Source: Acinetobacter sp. Ac_5812 (lineage in GTDB: Bacteria > Pseudomonadota > Gammaproteobacteria > Pseudomonadales > Moraxellaceae). Taken from it: DNA of 64,000 nt. The stretch covers positions 248,546 to 312,545 of the forward strand of contig NZ_LXUK01000012.1 in assembly GCF_013072695.1 (NCBI RefSeq). The letters run 5' to 3'. The notes beneath the pieces are model-generated. The model had not been told where the DNA came from, ran no database searches, and saw only the letters and a program-made list of their open reading frames with translations. The number at the start of each line of letters is the position of its first letter. The stretch's first letter is position 1. Below are positions 1 to 7,933 of the stretch, piece after piece. The position numbers and the translations under genes were made by a program.

Positions 1-27
1 GTTCGTCTATCTGGAGAGATTTAGAAC

Positions 28-516
28 ATGGCAAATTTAACAAATCAAGACACTAATAACAATGACGATTTCGCCGTTGGGGATTTCGTTGTATTTAATA
101 AATTCGATGATGACGCTCTTTATTTCGTATATGGCTATACAGCATTTGGAATGCTTAATGATGAGATTTGTATTAAAAAATGTACAAGTAACACCACAGC
201 TTTTAGGCGTGTGCATGAGTCTCACCTTAGACATGCCACTACAGCAGAGGAAATTGCTAAACGCCGTTTACCTGCACCAGTAGTTTTTTCCATTTCTAAA
301 CAGGTTGAATGGTGTCAACCATATTCACCTGAGGAATTAGCCATTTTAGATATGGGCCATGTCAATGATATTGGCAACCATATCAGCCCATTATGTAAGG
401 TCCAGAATTTTGGTCCTGCAAATCCCTCATTTCGTGACGTTCTAAACAAGTCTTATATGACCGATGTCATTAATCATCTTGTGAGTGCACATAAGGCACA
501 GCAGGAGGTTACATGA
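28..516 (+). CDS. phage early protein of unknown function (162 aa)
   Basis: Not recognised. The ATG follows a GGAGAGA ribosome binding site, and the stop overlaps the next start in an ATGA arrangement, so it belongs to the early phage operon. The protein is soluble, has no signal peptide or membrane segment, and is moderately rich in Cys and His without a clear zinc-binding pattern. The position ahead of a DNA methyltransferase suggests an accessory early function, but none can be assigned. Confidence 0.75.
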   Translation: MANLTNQDTNNNDDFAVGDFVVFNKFDDDALYFVYGYTAFGMLNDEICIKKCTSNTTAFRRVHESHLRHATTAEEIAKRRLPAPVVFSISKQVEWCQPYSPEELAILDMGHVNDIGNHISPLCKVQNFGPANPSFRDVLNKSYMTDVINHLVSAHKAQQEVT

Positions 517-686
517 CGACTTTCCCTATTGGAACAACTCATATTGAAAGTGACGGCACATTTTGGAAGTGTGAAAAAAACTTTTGGGCACATTGGAATA
601 TGCATTTTAAGAAATGGTGTCCATATGTTGGCTTGGTAGATAGAAACTTTTTAAATGCGCGTATGCCGTTGGTTGGTGAAGCATGA
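513..686 (+). CDS. small phage early protein (57 aa)
   Basis: Not recognised. It starts with ATGA overlap on the preceding gene behind a strong GCAGGAGG ribosome binding site, and ends with a second ATGA overlap on the methyltransferase gene. The product is short and rich in Trp, Phe and Lys, with no membrane segment. The perfect translational coupling on both sides is the main evidence that it is a real gene. Confidence 0.65.
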   Translation: MTTFPIGTTHIESDGTFWKCEKNFWAHWNMHFKKWCPYVGLVDRNFLNARMPLVGEA

Positions 687-2122
687 GATATGGTTCTGTA
701 TGTTCTGGTATTGAAGCAGCAACAGTGGCTTGGCATAGCCTTGGCTTTGAACCTGCATGGTTTGCTGAAATTGAAGAAGCACCAAGCTTGATTTTAGGTC
801 ACCACTATCCAGATATTCCAAATTTAGGGGACATGACTCTTATTCGAGATAAAGTTCGCCGTGGAGAAGTGGAAGCGCCAGATGTATTGGTGGGTGGAAC
901 TCCTTGCCAAGCTTATTCTGTAGCAGGGAAAAGATTATCACTGGATGATGAGAGAGGACAATTAACACTTGAATATGTGAGGTTATTAGATGCAATTGAT
1001 GATACCCGATCTCTACAAGGCAAAGAGCCATGTATTGCAGTCTGGGAAAACGTACCCGGTGTGCTCAGCCCCAAAGACAATGCTTTCGGCTGCTTTTTGG
1101 GAGACCTCGCAGGTTCGGGGTGTGAATTGCAGTCGTCAGGGAGAAAATGGCCAAACGCTGGTTGTGTGCTTGGACCATCTCGACAAGTCTATTGGAGAGT
1201 CCTTGATGCTCAATTTTTCGGACTCGCCCAACGACGCAAGCGTGTGTTTGTTGTCGCAAGTGCTCGAGCAGAAAGTATCGGAGAAATACTTTTTGAGCGA
1301 AAAAGCTTGCTTGGGGATTCTACGCAGGGCAGCAGCAAGAGGCAAAGTGTTGCCGCCGATCGTGCAGCACACACTACAAGAGCAAGCGAGACTGTTAGCG
1401 GAAAAACCTACCTTTCACCCTTACTAGCATCACACGGTGAAAAGAAATGGTTGGGTAACCAGGAAGCTTTTTGCGGTGATTATTACATCAAACATGCGAT
1501 CGGTGTTGTTCCTCGATCACTTGGGATTCCTTGTACTAATGAGCAAGCTCCAACTTTAACCGCTACAGATTATAAGCAGCCTCAAATGGTAGTTGAATGT
1601 ATTGGTGTGGGGGCAATGACCGCAAACGCTGCAATTTCAAAAGGTCTATACCCCACATTATTGGCTAGACAAGACCGAGGTTATTTAATCACTTCATACG
1701 GTATTCAAGGGACTCTTATAAATCGTACTGAGAAATCAGGTCCAGAGGGATTGGGGTGCAAAGCAGAGTTAAGTTACACACTAACATCAACTACAAAAAA
1801 TGCAGTTGTTTATTGCGGTACAAAAAATGATGCCTTGCGTGACCTTGGCGATGATATTGCACCAACACTGCGCTGTGGTGGAAAACAAGGTGGACCAATA
1901 CAGCAAGCAGTTTTTCAATATGTTCCGCCGTATGTTTTCTCATTAGCCCGTTATCTTACAGAAGTTGAATGCGAGCGTTTACAAGGCTTTCCCGACAATT
2001 ACACACAAGTTCCCAAAGTGGCAGTGGGTAAGCGTTATAAGACACTAGGCAACTCTATGGCCGTCCATGTTATGCATTGGATCGGCAAGCGTCTCCGTAC
2101 CTATTTATTGGAGGCTGCATGA
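683..2122 (+). CDS. DNA (cytosine-5-)-methyltransferase
   Basis: Transfers a methyl group from S-adenosylmethionine to C5 of cytosine in a specific DNA site. All diagnostic motifs are visible in order: motif I (YGSVCSGIEAATVAW) at the N-terminus, motif IV with the catalytic Cys (GGTPCQAYSVAG, about residue 75), motif VI ENVPGV (about 120), motif VIII QRRKRVFVVAS (about 182), and motifs IX/X near the C-terminus (LTEVECERLQGFP, GKRYKTLGNSM). The long stretch from about 205 to 410 between motifs VIII and IX is the target-recognition region. No cognate restriction endonuclease is adjacent, so it is probably an orphan phage methylase that shields phage DNA from host restriction. Target sequence unknown. 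Confidence 0.95.
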   Translation: MRYGSVCSGIEAATVAWHSLGFEPAWFAEIEEAPSLILGHHYPDIPNLGDMTLIRDKVRRGEVEAPDVLVGGTPCQAYSVAGKRLSLDDERGQLTLEYVRLLDAIDDTRSLQGKEPCIAVWENVPGVLSPKDNAFGCFLGDLAGSGCELQSSGRKWPNAGCVLGPSRQVYWRVLDAQFFGLAQRRKRVFVVASARAESIGEILFERKSLLGDSTQGSSKRQSVAADRAAHTTRASETVSGKTYLSPLLASHGEKKWLGNQEAFCGDYYIKHAIGVVPRSLGIPCTNEQAPTLTATDYKQPQMVVECIGVGAMTANAAISKGLYPTLLARQDRGYLITSYGIQGTLINRTEKSGPEGLGCKAELSYTLTSTTKNAVVYCGTKNDALRDLGDDIAPTLRCGGKQGGPIQQAVFQYVPPYVFSLARYLTEVECERLQGFPDNYTQVPKVAVGKRYKTLGNSMAVHVMHWIGKRLRTYLLEAA

Positions 2123-2298
2123 CTATCAATAAAAACTGCCATTTAAAAATCTTAAGTTTAAGTGATCATAATTTGGTCAATCAAAATCAGATTTTATCCA
2201 AAAACTCTGACCAATTGAATTTCGACCCCGCAAGATGTCCTGAACAGCAGCACTTTAGAAATTTTAAGACAAACTGGGGAGCACACCATGCAAGCTGA
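2119..2298 (+). CDS. small phage protein (59 aa)
   Basis: Not recognised. The ATG at 2119 overlaps the methyltransferase stop (ATGA) and is preceded by GGAGG, which favours this start over an upstream in-frame ATG at 2077 buried in the methyltransferase. Its 3' end overlaps the start of the replication gene. The product is hydrophilic and rich in Asn, Gln and His. Confidence 0.5.
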   Translation: MTINKNCHLKILSLSDHNLVNQNQILSKNSDQLNFDPARCPEQQHFRNFKTNWGAHHAS

Positions 2299-3157
2299 TA
2301 TTAGTTTGATCAGATTGATCGATGCAATGAACGAACGGCCGATTGCGTTCAATCGCCATTACGTCTCACTGGGATGTGGCATCACAGGTGCTTTGATGTT
2401 GTCTCAAATGGTCTACTGGTCCAAATATACGAGCAACAGCGGGTGGTTTTATAAGACCAGTACCGAGTGGGAAGAAGAAACGGGCATGACGCGCCGTGAG
2501 CAAGAAACTGCCCGTAAAAACTTAGTACGTCTTAAGTTCATTCAGGAAGAATTAAAAGGTGTTCCTGGGCGATTACATTTTCGCGTTGAAAAGGAAAATC
2601 TGTATCAAGCTTTGATGAATTTGCACCAAGTTTCAGAGGAAAATCAGTGCACAAATCCGCCAAACTTGAATGCACAAATCCGCCAAACTAGTTTGCACGA
2701 TACCGCCAAACCTAGATGCACAAATCCGCCATACAGTGATGGCGGAATCCGCCAATCTAATACAGAGAATACACAAGAGAGTACACAAGAGAATAATACT
2801 AGTGGCTCACCTGTAAATTTTTCAGCAAAAAAATATTTGTTGAGTATTGGGGTGACTGAGCAAGTTGCCAAAGATTTTATTGACCTGAGAACAAAAAAGA
2901 AAAAACCAATTTCTGAACTCGTCATGAAGCTTATCGAGAAACAAGCTGAAAAAGCATCACTGCCTGTTTGCCGTGCATTAGAAATTTGTGTAGTTCGTGG
3001 CTGGGAATCTTTCAAAGCTGATTGGAGTTGGCAAGAAACCAATGCTGAGCTTGATCAACTTTTTTCACCAACACAAACAACAGAGCAAGCAGCTCAAGAA
3101 AATCAACCTACACGCTTTCAGCCTGAGCGCGTTCAATTTGGAAAAGGATTGGTGTAA
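2288..3157 (+). CDS. phage replication initiation protein (lambda O-like role)
   Basis: The N-terminal ~110 residues look like the winged-helix domain of phage replication initiators (GALMLSQMVYWSKYTSNSG, then WEEETGMTRREQETARKNL as the recognition segment). It sits directly upstream of a DnaB-type helicase, the arrangement expected for an initiator that recruits or loads the helicase. The middle of the gene (about residues 120-158) encodes five tandem 23-bp DNA repeats, listed separately, which I read as the origin that this protein binds. The C-terminal part (about 175-255) is a second folded domain of unknown role. Start has GGGGAG upstream. The function rests on context and fold impression, not on a certain family match. 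Confidence 0.75.
   Translation: MQADISLIRLIDAMNERPIAFNRHYVSLGCGITGALMLSQMVYWSKYTSNSGWFYKTSTEWEEETGMTRREQETARKNLVRLKFIQEELKGVPGRLHFRVEKENLYQALMNLHQVSEENQCTNPPNLNAQIRQTSLHDTAKPRCTNPPYSDGGIRQSNTENTQESTQENNTSGSPVNFSAKKYLLSIGVTEQVAKDFIDLRTKKKKPISELVMKLIEKQAEKASLPVCRALEICVVRGWESFKADWSWQETNAELDQLFSPTQTTEQAAQENQPTRFQPERVQFGKGLV
2648..2758. repeat. five tandem 23-bp iterons, probable phage replication origin
   Basis: Repeats begin at 2648, 2671, 2694, 2717 and 2740, exactly 23 bp apart, with consensus TGCACAAATCCGCCAAACT plus a 4-bp spacer. Copies 1, 2 and 4 are nearly identical, copy 3 has two changes in its first half, and copy 5 is degenerate. It includes the palindrome GGCGGAATCCGCC. Because 23 is not a multiple of three, the repeats are read in different frames and encode different peptides, so the DNA rather than the protein is conserved. 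An AT-rich stretch follows (2758-2860). The layout matches lambda ori inside gene O. Confidence 0.8.
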
Positions 3158-3159
3158 TC

Positions 3160-4557
3160 ATGGGTGCAGTTGAAAATTTATTAGATGACCGATTAAAAAA
3201 CCACAACTGTGAAGTTAGTGTTTTGGTGGCGTTGATGACTTACCGAGATTGTTTAGAGCAACTCGGTCACATGACAGAATCGTTATTTACTCTGAAAACA
3301 CATCAAGTGGTTTTTAAAGCGATTAAAAAATTGCATGAGTCAGGTAAGCCCGTTGATGACGTAACAATCATCGGCAGTTTGCAGACACTTGGTGGCGATG
3401 CCTTTGGAGTCAATGAGCGTTATATCATCGACATGATCGGAAACGCACCACGTACACACCTTGGTCATTTCACCGCGTACTTGAACCTTTTGCAGGACCT
3501 GCAGGCACGCCGTGATCTACGGGATGCAGCAGAAAAAACTAAGTCTTTAGCAAATGATCTAAGCAACGGATCAGCAGATGATGCGATTGCTAAAGCAACA
3601 AGTTTACTCGGTGATATTGGTACTGGTAATGAGGCAGATAGTGTTGAACATATTGTGCATTCAGCAATTAGTGTTTTTGAAGAAGTTGCAAGAATGCAAG
3701 AGGAGAAATTGGCGGGTACTTACAAGGTCCGTGGTGTTACCACTGGTTTTATAGGATTGGATTCAAAATTAAATGAAGTTGCACCAGGTGATTTAATTAT
3801 TATCGCTGCACGTCCATCGATGGGTAAAACGGCGTTTGCTCAAAATATTGCAGCGCACATCTCAACCAATCTTGCCAAGCCTGTTCTGTTTGAATCTTGC
3901 GAGATGAAGAAAATAAAAATTGCTCGTCGTTTTGTAGCTTCAATGGGTAATGTTGAATTAAGTCGATTGCAATCTGCTGATATTCGTCCAGAGGATTGGC
4001 AAGGTATGCAACAAGCAACAATGATCCTGCAAAAAGCCCCTATCGAAATGCACGATGGTGATGTGACACTTTTTGATATTCGCCGTCACGCACGTCAGAC
4101 CAAAAAGTTACATGGATCAATCGGAGCAATCTTTGTTGATTACCTTCAATTAATCAAAACACCCAATTTACCTGCAAGCGTATCCGAAAATGATCGCCTT
4201 ACGCATGTCTCAAATGGTTTGAAAGGCATTGCAATGGAATTTGATTGTCCAGTATTTGCATTGTCTCAGTTAAGCCGTGATGTTGAAAAACGTCCTAACA
4301 AACGCCCAAATTTATCAGACCTACGCGGATCGGGTGCTCTAGAGCAAGATGCTGACATTATCTTGTTTTTATACCGAGACGAATATTACAACAAGGATAA
4401 ATCCAAATTCCTTGGATTACTTGAGGTGAATGCGGCAAAGGTCCGTGATGGCGCCGTTGGTAATACCTTCCTTTGTTCTGAGCTTGAATATAGCCGTTTC
4501 TCTAATGTTGCGAGCCACCAGTTGGCAAGCCTTGAAAGTATGGATGGTGCAGCATGA
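3160..4557 (+). CDS. replicative DNA helicase, DnaB family
   Basis: Unwinds DNA at the phage replication fork as a hexamer using ATP. The N-terminal ~130 residues match the helical DnaB N-domain, followed by the RecA-like ATPase: Walker A ARPSMGKTAFAQ (about residue 220), the catalytic Glu in FESCEMKK, Walker B region GAIFVDYLQLI (about 325), and the arginine-finger area LSQLSRDVEKRPNKRP and DLRGSGALEQDAD. The 465-aa length is normal. It begins three bases after the initiator gene and ends with ATGA overlap on a small membrane ORF. Encoding its own helicase makes the phage less dependent on host DnaB loading. Confidence 0.95.
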   Translation: MGAVENLLDDRLKNHNCEVSVLVALMTYRDCLEQLGHMTESLFTLKTHQVVFKAIKKLHESGKPVDDVTIIGSLQTLGGDAFGVNERYIIDMIGNAPRTHLGHFTAYLNLLQDLQARRDLRDAAEKTKSLANDLSNGSADDAIAKATSLLGDIGTGNEADSVEHIVHSAISVFEEVARMQEEKLAGTYKVRGVTTGFIGLDSKLNEVAPGDLIIIAARPSMGKTAFAQNIAAHISTNLAKPVLFESCEMKKIKIARRFVASMGNVELSRLQSADIRPEDWQGMQQATMILQKAPIEMHDGDVTLFDIRRHARQTKKLHGSIGAIFVDYLQLIKTPNLPASVSENDRLTHVSNGLKGIAMEFDCPVFALSQLSRDVEKRPNKRPNLSDLRGSGALEQDADIILFLYRDEYYNKDKSKFLGLLEVNAAKVRDGAVGNTFLCSELEYSRFSNVASHQLASLESMDGAA

Positions 4558-4649
4558 TTCAACACGATGTGTCTAAGACAGTGAACAAGGTTCTGTTGTT
4601 CATTTTCATTCTAATTTTTTGTGTAGCAGTGAGAGGGTGTGGAGCATGA
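4554..4649 (+). CDS. 31-aa single-span membrane peptide
   Basis: Very short ORF with ATGA overlaps at both ends, between the helicase gene and a zinc-ribbon ORF. Residues 13-26 form one hydrophobic segment (VLLFIFILIFCVAV). Function unknown. It could be a real membrane microprotein or only a translational-coupling leader for the next gene. Evidence is position and overlaps only. Confidence 0.35.
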   Translation: MIQHDVSKTVNKVLLFIFILIFCVAVRGCGA

Positions 4650-4804
4650 GTATGTTAGGCGATTGTGATTACTGCGGTGAGTATGACGATTTAAAAATTG
4701 ATCCACCTTCTGGGAGTTGGATTTGCACAGAGTGCATAGTGATTTTGAGAGAAGAAGAATTAAATCAACAAAATGATGCTGACCTAGAGGAGCCAAAACA
4801 ATGA
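4646..4804 (+). CDS. small zinc-ribbon-like protein (52 aa)
   Basis: Contains two CxxC pairs, CDYC near residue 7 and CTEC near residue 30, spaced as in small zinc ribbons; the rest is acidic. The ATG at 4646 overlaps the previous stop and has a GTGGAG ribosome binding site. Such proteins are common in the early regions of tailed phages of Acinetobacter. Specific function unknown. Confidence 0.6.
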   Translation: MSMLGDCDYCGEYDDLKIDPPSGSWICTECIVILREEELNQQNDADLEEPKQ

Positions 4805-5373
4805 AAGCAGCAACTTTAATAGCAGCAAAAGGATTGGCTTACGCCGTAAATATTATTGATAGTGCCCCTGCAAGTGCGACCCAGTGGAATGAAGGGTATG
4901 AATTTACTTGTGGTCAGAGCGTCACTATCAGTGCTGAGGATCGTGAAAAATATTTTGTAGATATGGCAGAGCTAAAACGTGTGGTGTGGTCATTACGCCG
5001 TATTGATACGTTGGGTGGCATTGCAGAGGCTAGGGAGTTGTTAAAACATGCTGTATATACGGCAGAAAAGTCGATTACTGCTGAGAATGATTTTGTAGTA
5101 AAGCGCCTTAAATCAAACATTCAGGACTGGGAAGAAACATTTATTACTGAGGGTGTCTTTGTAGAAGTGGATTTTATTAGTGAATCAAGCACCCAACATT
5201 CTGGAACTTATTTTAAGGGACAAGGTGTGGTCGATAAATATGAAGATGGTCGAGTGTTTGGGCGACTGCATGATGGTACACCTTTTATGTGCTTTCCATG
5301 TGATGTGATTATTACAGGGAAAGTGATTAATAAGCATCTAGCTGAAACTGAAAAATTAAATCGATTAGGGTGA
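4801..5373 (+). CDS. phage protein of unknown function (190 aa)
   Basis: Not recognised. ATGA overlap with the zinc-ribbon gene and a GAGGAG ribosome binding site support translation. The N-terminal two thirds is mostly helical and the C-terminal ~60 residues look like a small beta-barrel (GVVDKYEDGRVFGRLHDGTP). No catalytic motif is visible. Confidence 0.7.
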   Translation: MKAATLIAAKGLAYAVNIIDSAPASATQWNEGYEFTCGQSVTISAEDREKYFVDMAELKRVVWSLRRIDTLGGIAEARELLKHAVYTAEKSITAENDFVVKRLKSNIQDWEETFITEGVFVEVDFISESSTQHSGTYFKGQGVVDKYEDGRVFGRLHDGTPFMCFPCDVIITGKVINKHLAETEKLNRLG

Positions 5374-5379
5374 ATAAGA

Positions 5380-5913
5380 ATGAAAAATAAAGTTTTAGTT
5401 AAATGTTCACACGGTTATGACGTTGCATGTTTGTTTTGTGGTTTTGGTCAAGATGAACAAGGCAATCGTATTTATCACGCTAATTATAAATCGGATCAAA
5501 TCATTATCGGGATTGATCCAGATTTAGAAAAATCAGGCGTAGCTGTCAGATGGGCAGATGCATTGAGTCTTAATAACTTTACTTTTATTGAACTAAAAGA
5601 CTTCCTTGAGGGGAAGCAACCAGTAATTAAAAAGGCAGTAGTGGAAGCGGGCTGGCTTAATCAAAAAGCAAACTTTCATTATCAGCCAAATCAAAAAAAG
5701 GCAGTCGGGGAGAATATTGCTAAAAAGGTTGGGGAGAATCACGCAACAGGGAAATTGATCGTACAGCTAATTGAGAGTATGGGTATTCCAGTGCAGTTAA
5801 TTAAGCCGACCAGATCAAAGCTCAACTCAAAAGATTTTAATCGCATAACGGGTTGGATGAAGCCGTCTAATCAGGAACAACGTGATGCTGCAATGCTGGT
5901 ATGGGGGATTTGA
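5380..5913 (+). CDS. RuvC-like Holliday junction resolvase / RNase H-fold endonuclease
   Basis: Likely resolves branched recombination intermediates of replicating phage DNA. The RNase H fold begins at about residue 47 with IIIGIDPDLEKSGVAV, giving the first catalytic Asp; a second acidic residue lies in AVVEAGW (about 90) and a third in NQEQRDAAMLVWG near the C-terminus, the RuvC pattern. The first ~20 residues carry a Cys/His cluster (CSHGYDVACLFCG) that could bind zinc, an addition not found in RuvC itself. The place in the early region, just ahead of the presumed late regulator, is where lambdoid phages carry rusA or rap. Confidence 0.75.
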   Translation: MKNKVLVKCSHGYDVACLFCGFGQDEQGNRIYHANYKSDQIIIGIDPDLEKSGVAVRWADALSLNNFTFIELKDFLEGKQPVIKKAVVEAGWLNQKANFHYQPNQKKAVGENIAKKVGENHATGKLIVQLIESMGIPVQLIKPTRSKLNSKDFNRITGWMKPSNQEQRDAAMLVWGI

Positions 5914-5914
5914 G

Positions 5915-6478
5915 ATGGGAAGTTCAATGAACAAAGATTTAAAAAAGAATCAACTCTCTAATATCGAATGGCTAGGTATGCAGATGCGTGCCAAGACTGC
6001 CAATTTTGAAATGTGCACTCAAGACACGAATCTTGAACCAGTAACATGGGAGGATCGTTGCGGTGCGTATGCAATGATGGACACACAGCATGCGAAAGCT
6101 TTGGCCGCTTTGTATGTGTGGGGCCATAAAGAAAAGCAAGCTTATGAACATTTAATAAATTATCTAGCTAACATTATGTTTTCCCAAGCTCAACTTGATG
6201 GAAAGGGTGAACCTAAAAGCATTTCATTGCGTGATTTATCATTGTTAATTGCCAGAATGGTTTTAGAGTTTGCACTTGATGAAAAGCTTGAAACTAATTT
6301 CACAGCAAAAGGGCGTTTATATTTCGCAGGCATTGGTGAGGACCGTATGTCTTATGATGCATATCGCATGTCATGGATTAAATATGAAAAGGATATGCAA
6401 CTTGCAATTTACAGCGCACGTTGGGAAGTGGAAACGGCTATTGGAAAATACCGCAAAAACTTAAAGAAATTTGCATAA
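5915..6478 (+). CDS. last gene of the early phage operon, possible late-gene regulator (187 aa)
   Basis: Not recognised with certainty. The ATG at 5915 follows GGGGGATTT two bases after the resolvase stop; another ATG lies at 5927. The protein is helical, with no Cys-rich zinc finger. It is the last gene before a structured intergenic region and terminator at 6538-6603. In lambdoid phages that slot is occupied by a Q-type antiterminator or another late activator, so a regulatory role is inferred purely from position. Confidence 0.55.
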   Translation: MGSSMNKDLKKNQLSNIEWLGMQMRAKTANFEMCTQDTNLEPVTWEDRCGAYAMMDTQHAKALAALYVWGHKEKQAYEHLINYLANIMFSQAQLDGKGEPKSISLRDLSLLIARMVLEFALDEKLETNFTAKGRLYFAGIGEDRMSYDAYRMSWIKYEKDMQLAIYSARWEVETAIGKYRKNLKKFA

Positions 6479-6537
6479 AAATAGTTACATGATACCTATT
6501 TCGTTTAAATGTAAATTGAGCTATAGTTTTTATATTC

Positions 6538-6566
6538 TGGTCGTATTGCGGTTCAAACCGAGACCA
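6538..6566 (+). promoter_or_regulatory. structured RNA element upstream of early-region terminator
   Basis: Two nested pairings can be drawn: TGGTC (6538-6542) with GACCA (6562-6566) around CGGTT/AACCG (6549-6553, 6556-6560). It stands 7 bases before a strong intrinsic terminator, in the 283-bp gap 6479-6761 that otherwise lacks genes. The arrangement of a hairpin just upstream of a terminator behind the early operon could be an antitermination site or a small RNA. Purely structural evidence. Confidence 0.35.
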
Positions 6567-6573
6567 TGCCATT

Positions 6574-6601
6574 AAAGCTCATCGAAAGGTGGGCTTTTTT
6601 A
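6574..6601 (+). terminator. rho-independent terminator
   Basis: Ten-base stem AAAGCTCATC / GGTGGGCTTT with GAAA loop followed by a T run. Ends transcription from the early operon. Confidence 0.8.
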
Positions 6602-6761
6602 TTGTTTTAAGAATCATAAGCTAGGTAAGCATTTGCTATTGAGAATTTATGATTTACTAGAATTTACTATTGAGAATCATATACTTATGTTTTAATCAAA
6701 GTTGCAATCAAAAAAATAAAGCTATAAAGTAATTAGAACAATTCACTTGGGATAGCAAGTC

Positions 6762-7043
6762 ATGCAAAAAAAATCTGTTGTTTGTATTGGTGGTTTTATG
6801 GATGGAATAGAAGTTCCATTCAACAACTTAGAGTTCGCACCAATGAGTGAGACTGATCATCGAGATTATTTTGAACTTCCAGTTAGTGAGATGGTTGTGG
6901 CAGAAAAGCCAGTAGCATTTTATCATCCAATAAGTTTTGATTGTAATGGCTACAAACTGAACTTTTACCTTTGGGATAATGACCAAAGTTTGTTAGATTC
7001 TTTTATTCAGCCTTATTTAAAAAAACTATTTGATGTTAAATAA
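6762..7043 (+). CDS. phage hypothetical protein (93 aa)
   Basis: Not recognised. The ATG has GGGATAG upstream. It is a monocistron between the early terminator and the hicAB locus, so it has its own promoter somewhere in 6602-6750. The protein is a small alpha/beta protein without signal peptide or membrane span. It may be an accessory (moron-type) gene. Confidence 0.55.
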   Translation: MQKKSVVCIGGFMDGIEVPFNNLEFAPMSETDHRDYFELPVSEMVVAEKPVAFYHPISFDCNGYKLNFYLWDNDQSLLDSFIQPYLKKLFDVK

Positions 7044-7049
7044 AATTCA

Positions 7050-7160
7050 ATTTATGCCCTGCTTCTTCTGGTAATACTTTATGGTTGGTATCAAGACTAT
7101 AAGTACTGGAAATACCACAAGAACAAACCACGTATTTTAAACCCATGGTCAGATTGGTGA
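7050..7160 (+). pseudogene. possible small membrane ORF without a standard start
   Basis: The frame continues open after the stop of the preceding gene for about 36 codons: a hydrophobic segment (YALLLVILYGWYQ) followed by a basic, Trp/Tyr-rich tail. No ATG, GTG or TTG lies at its beginning (only ATT at 7050 or CTG at 7059), so it is either a decayed small gene, a stop-codon readthrough extension, or a non-standard start. Confidence 0.25.
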
Positions 7161-7216
7161 AGTATGGACACAATTGAAGCAAAGAAGAATCTTAAAATCG
7201 ACAAGAGCAATTAAAA

Positions 7217-7246
7217 AAACCCGCCAAAGAAAAGGCGGGTTTCTGT
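7217..7246. terminator. bidirectional terminator between phage ORF and hicB
   Basis: Stem AAACCCGCC (7217-7225) / GGCGGGTTT (7234-7242) with an A run on one side and T run on the other. It serves the convergent hicB gene and the plus-strand transcripts. Confidence 0.8.
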
Positions 7247-7247
7247 A

Positions 7248-7664
7248 TTACGCTATAACAAGCTGTGGGGTTTTACCCAGAACTTTTAATGCTTCAGCAA
7301 CTGTATCAATTTTAGTTGCGTGGTGAAGATTTACTATACGCGTTACCTCTTGTTTTGGTTTATGTAGAAGTTTAGCTAGTTCAACCTGAGTTACTTTTTT
7401 CTCAAGCATTAAGTTTAAAAGATAAACTTTAGAACTAATACTAATTGGAACTTCAATCAGTTCCTCGCCTTTTACTCCCTTACTAGGTAAGGGTATAGAC
7501 CTTTCATCTTCAAAATAAAAGTCCATAGCAGTTATAAGGGCATCTTGAGCCATATCCTTTGCTTCCTCCAAGGTATCACCTTGAGTGATCGCTTCGGGTA
7601 TATCTCTGAATGTTACGACATAACTACCATCAGGCTCCTTTATAAAATTAGCTGGATAGAACAT
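7248..7664 (-). CDS. hicB: HicB antitoxin
   Basis: Neutralises HicA and autoregulates the operon. The N-terminal ~60 residues are the partial RNase H-like HicB fold (YPANFIKEPDGSYVVTFRD, then EAITQGDTLEEAKDMAQDAL), and the C-terminal half (about 80-138) is a helix-turn-helix domain (VTQVELAKLLHKPKQEVTRI) expected to bind the operator at 7934-7972. The length of 138 aa is typical of HicB with an HTH tail. It lies 69 bp downstream of hicA with a strong hairpin in between. Confidence 0.93.
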   Translation of the reverse strand: MFYPANFIKEPDGSYVVTFRDIPEAITQGDTLEEAKDMAQDALITAMDFYFEDERSIPLPSKGVKGEELIEVPISISSKVYLLNLMLEKKVTQVELAKLLHKPKQEVTRIVNLHHATKIDTVAEALKVLGKTPQLVIA

Positions 7665-7718
7665 TCTTTAACCTCTGTAATATAGTGAATCTACTTTCAT
7701 CATTGAGTTAAGGTAAGG

Positions 7719-7738
7719 TTTGAGGGCGAACCCTCAAA
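7719..7738 (-). promoter_or_regulatory. hairpin overlapping the hicA stop codon
   Basis: Perfect 8-bp inverted repeat TTTGAGGG / CCCTCAAA with a CGAA tetraloop, covering the end of hicA and preceding hicB. No T run follows on the minus strand, so it is not a classical terminator. It may stabilise or process the hicA-hicB mRNA to set the toxin:antitoxin ratio. Confidence 0.5.
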
Positions 7739-7901
7739 TACCTAACTGCTTTCTAATTTCCCGTTCTGTCCCTTTTTTCAGTTCAGTGTGACGGGGGATA
7801 ACGCTTTGCTTGCCGTTTAGATAAACTTTCGTGTGTTTACCACCTTCTTTAAACTCAGCGCCTAATCCTTTTAACTCTTTGATGAAATCGGCGTACTTCA
7901 C
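7734..7901 (-). CDS. hicA: HicA mRNA interferase toxin
   Basis: Small double-stranded RNA-binding-fold ribonuclease that cleaves mRNA. The 55-aa product starts at GTG (7901) behind a GATAGAGGT ribosome binding site. It shows the HicA core: a Lys-rich N-terminus (KYADFIKELKGLGAEFKEGG), the catalytic-His segment GGKHTKVYLNG and the conserved VIPRHTELKKGTEREIRKQL tail. Slightly shorter than many HicA proteins but complete. Placed between the early and late phage modules, it probably helps maintain the prophage or abort infection by rival phages. Confidence 0.9.
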   Translation of the reverse strand: MKYADFIKELKGLGAEFKEGGKHTKVYLNGKQSVIPRHTELKKGTEREIRKQLGI

Positions 7902-7933
7902 TTTTACCTCTATCTGTTGAACATAGACACATA

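Noticed and set aside
2077..2118. Upstream start for the 59-aa ORF
   Set aside because: Would lie inside the methyltransferase gene without a ribosome binding site; ATG 2119 has GGAGG and ATGA coupling.
2648..2758. Protein repeat in the replication gene
   Set aside because: The repeats shift frame from copy to copy, so the encoded peptides differ.
7164..7214. 16-codon ORF before the hicB terminator
   Set aside because: Too short and without supporting context.
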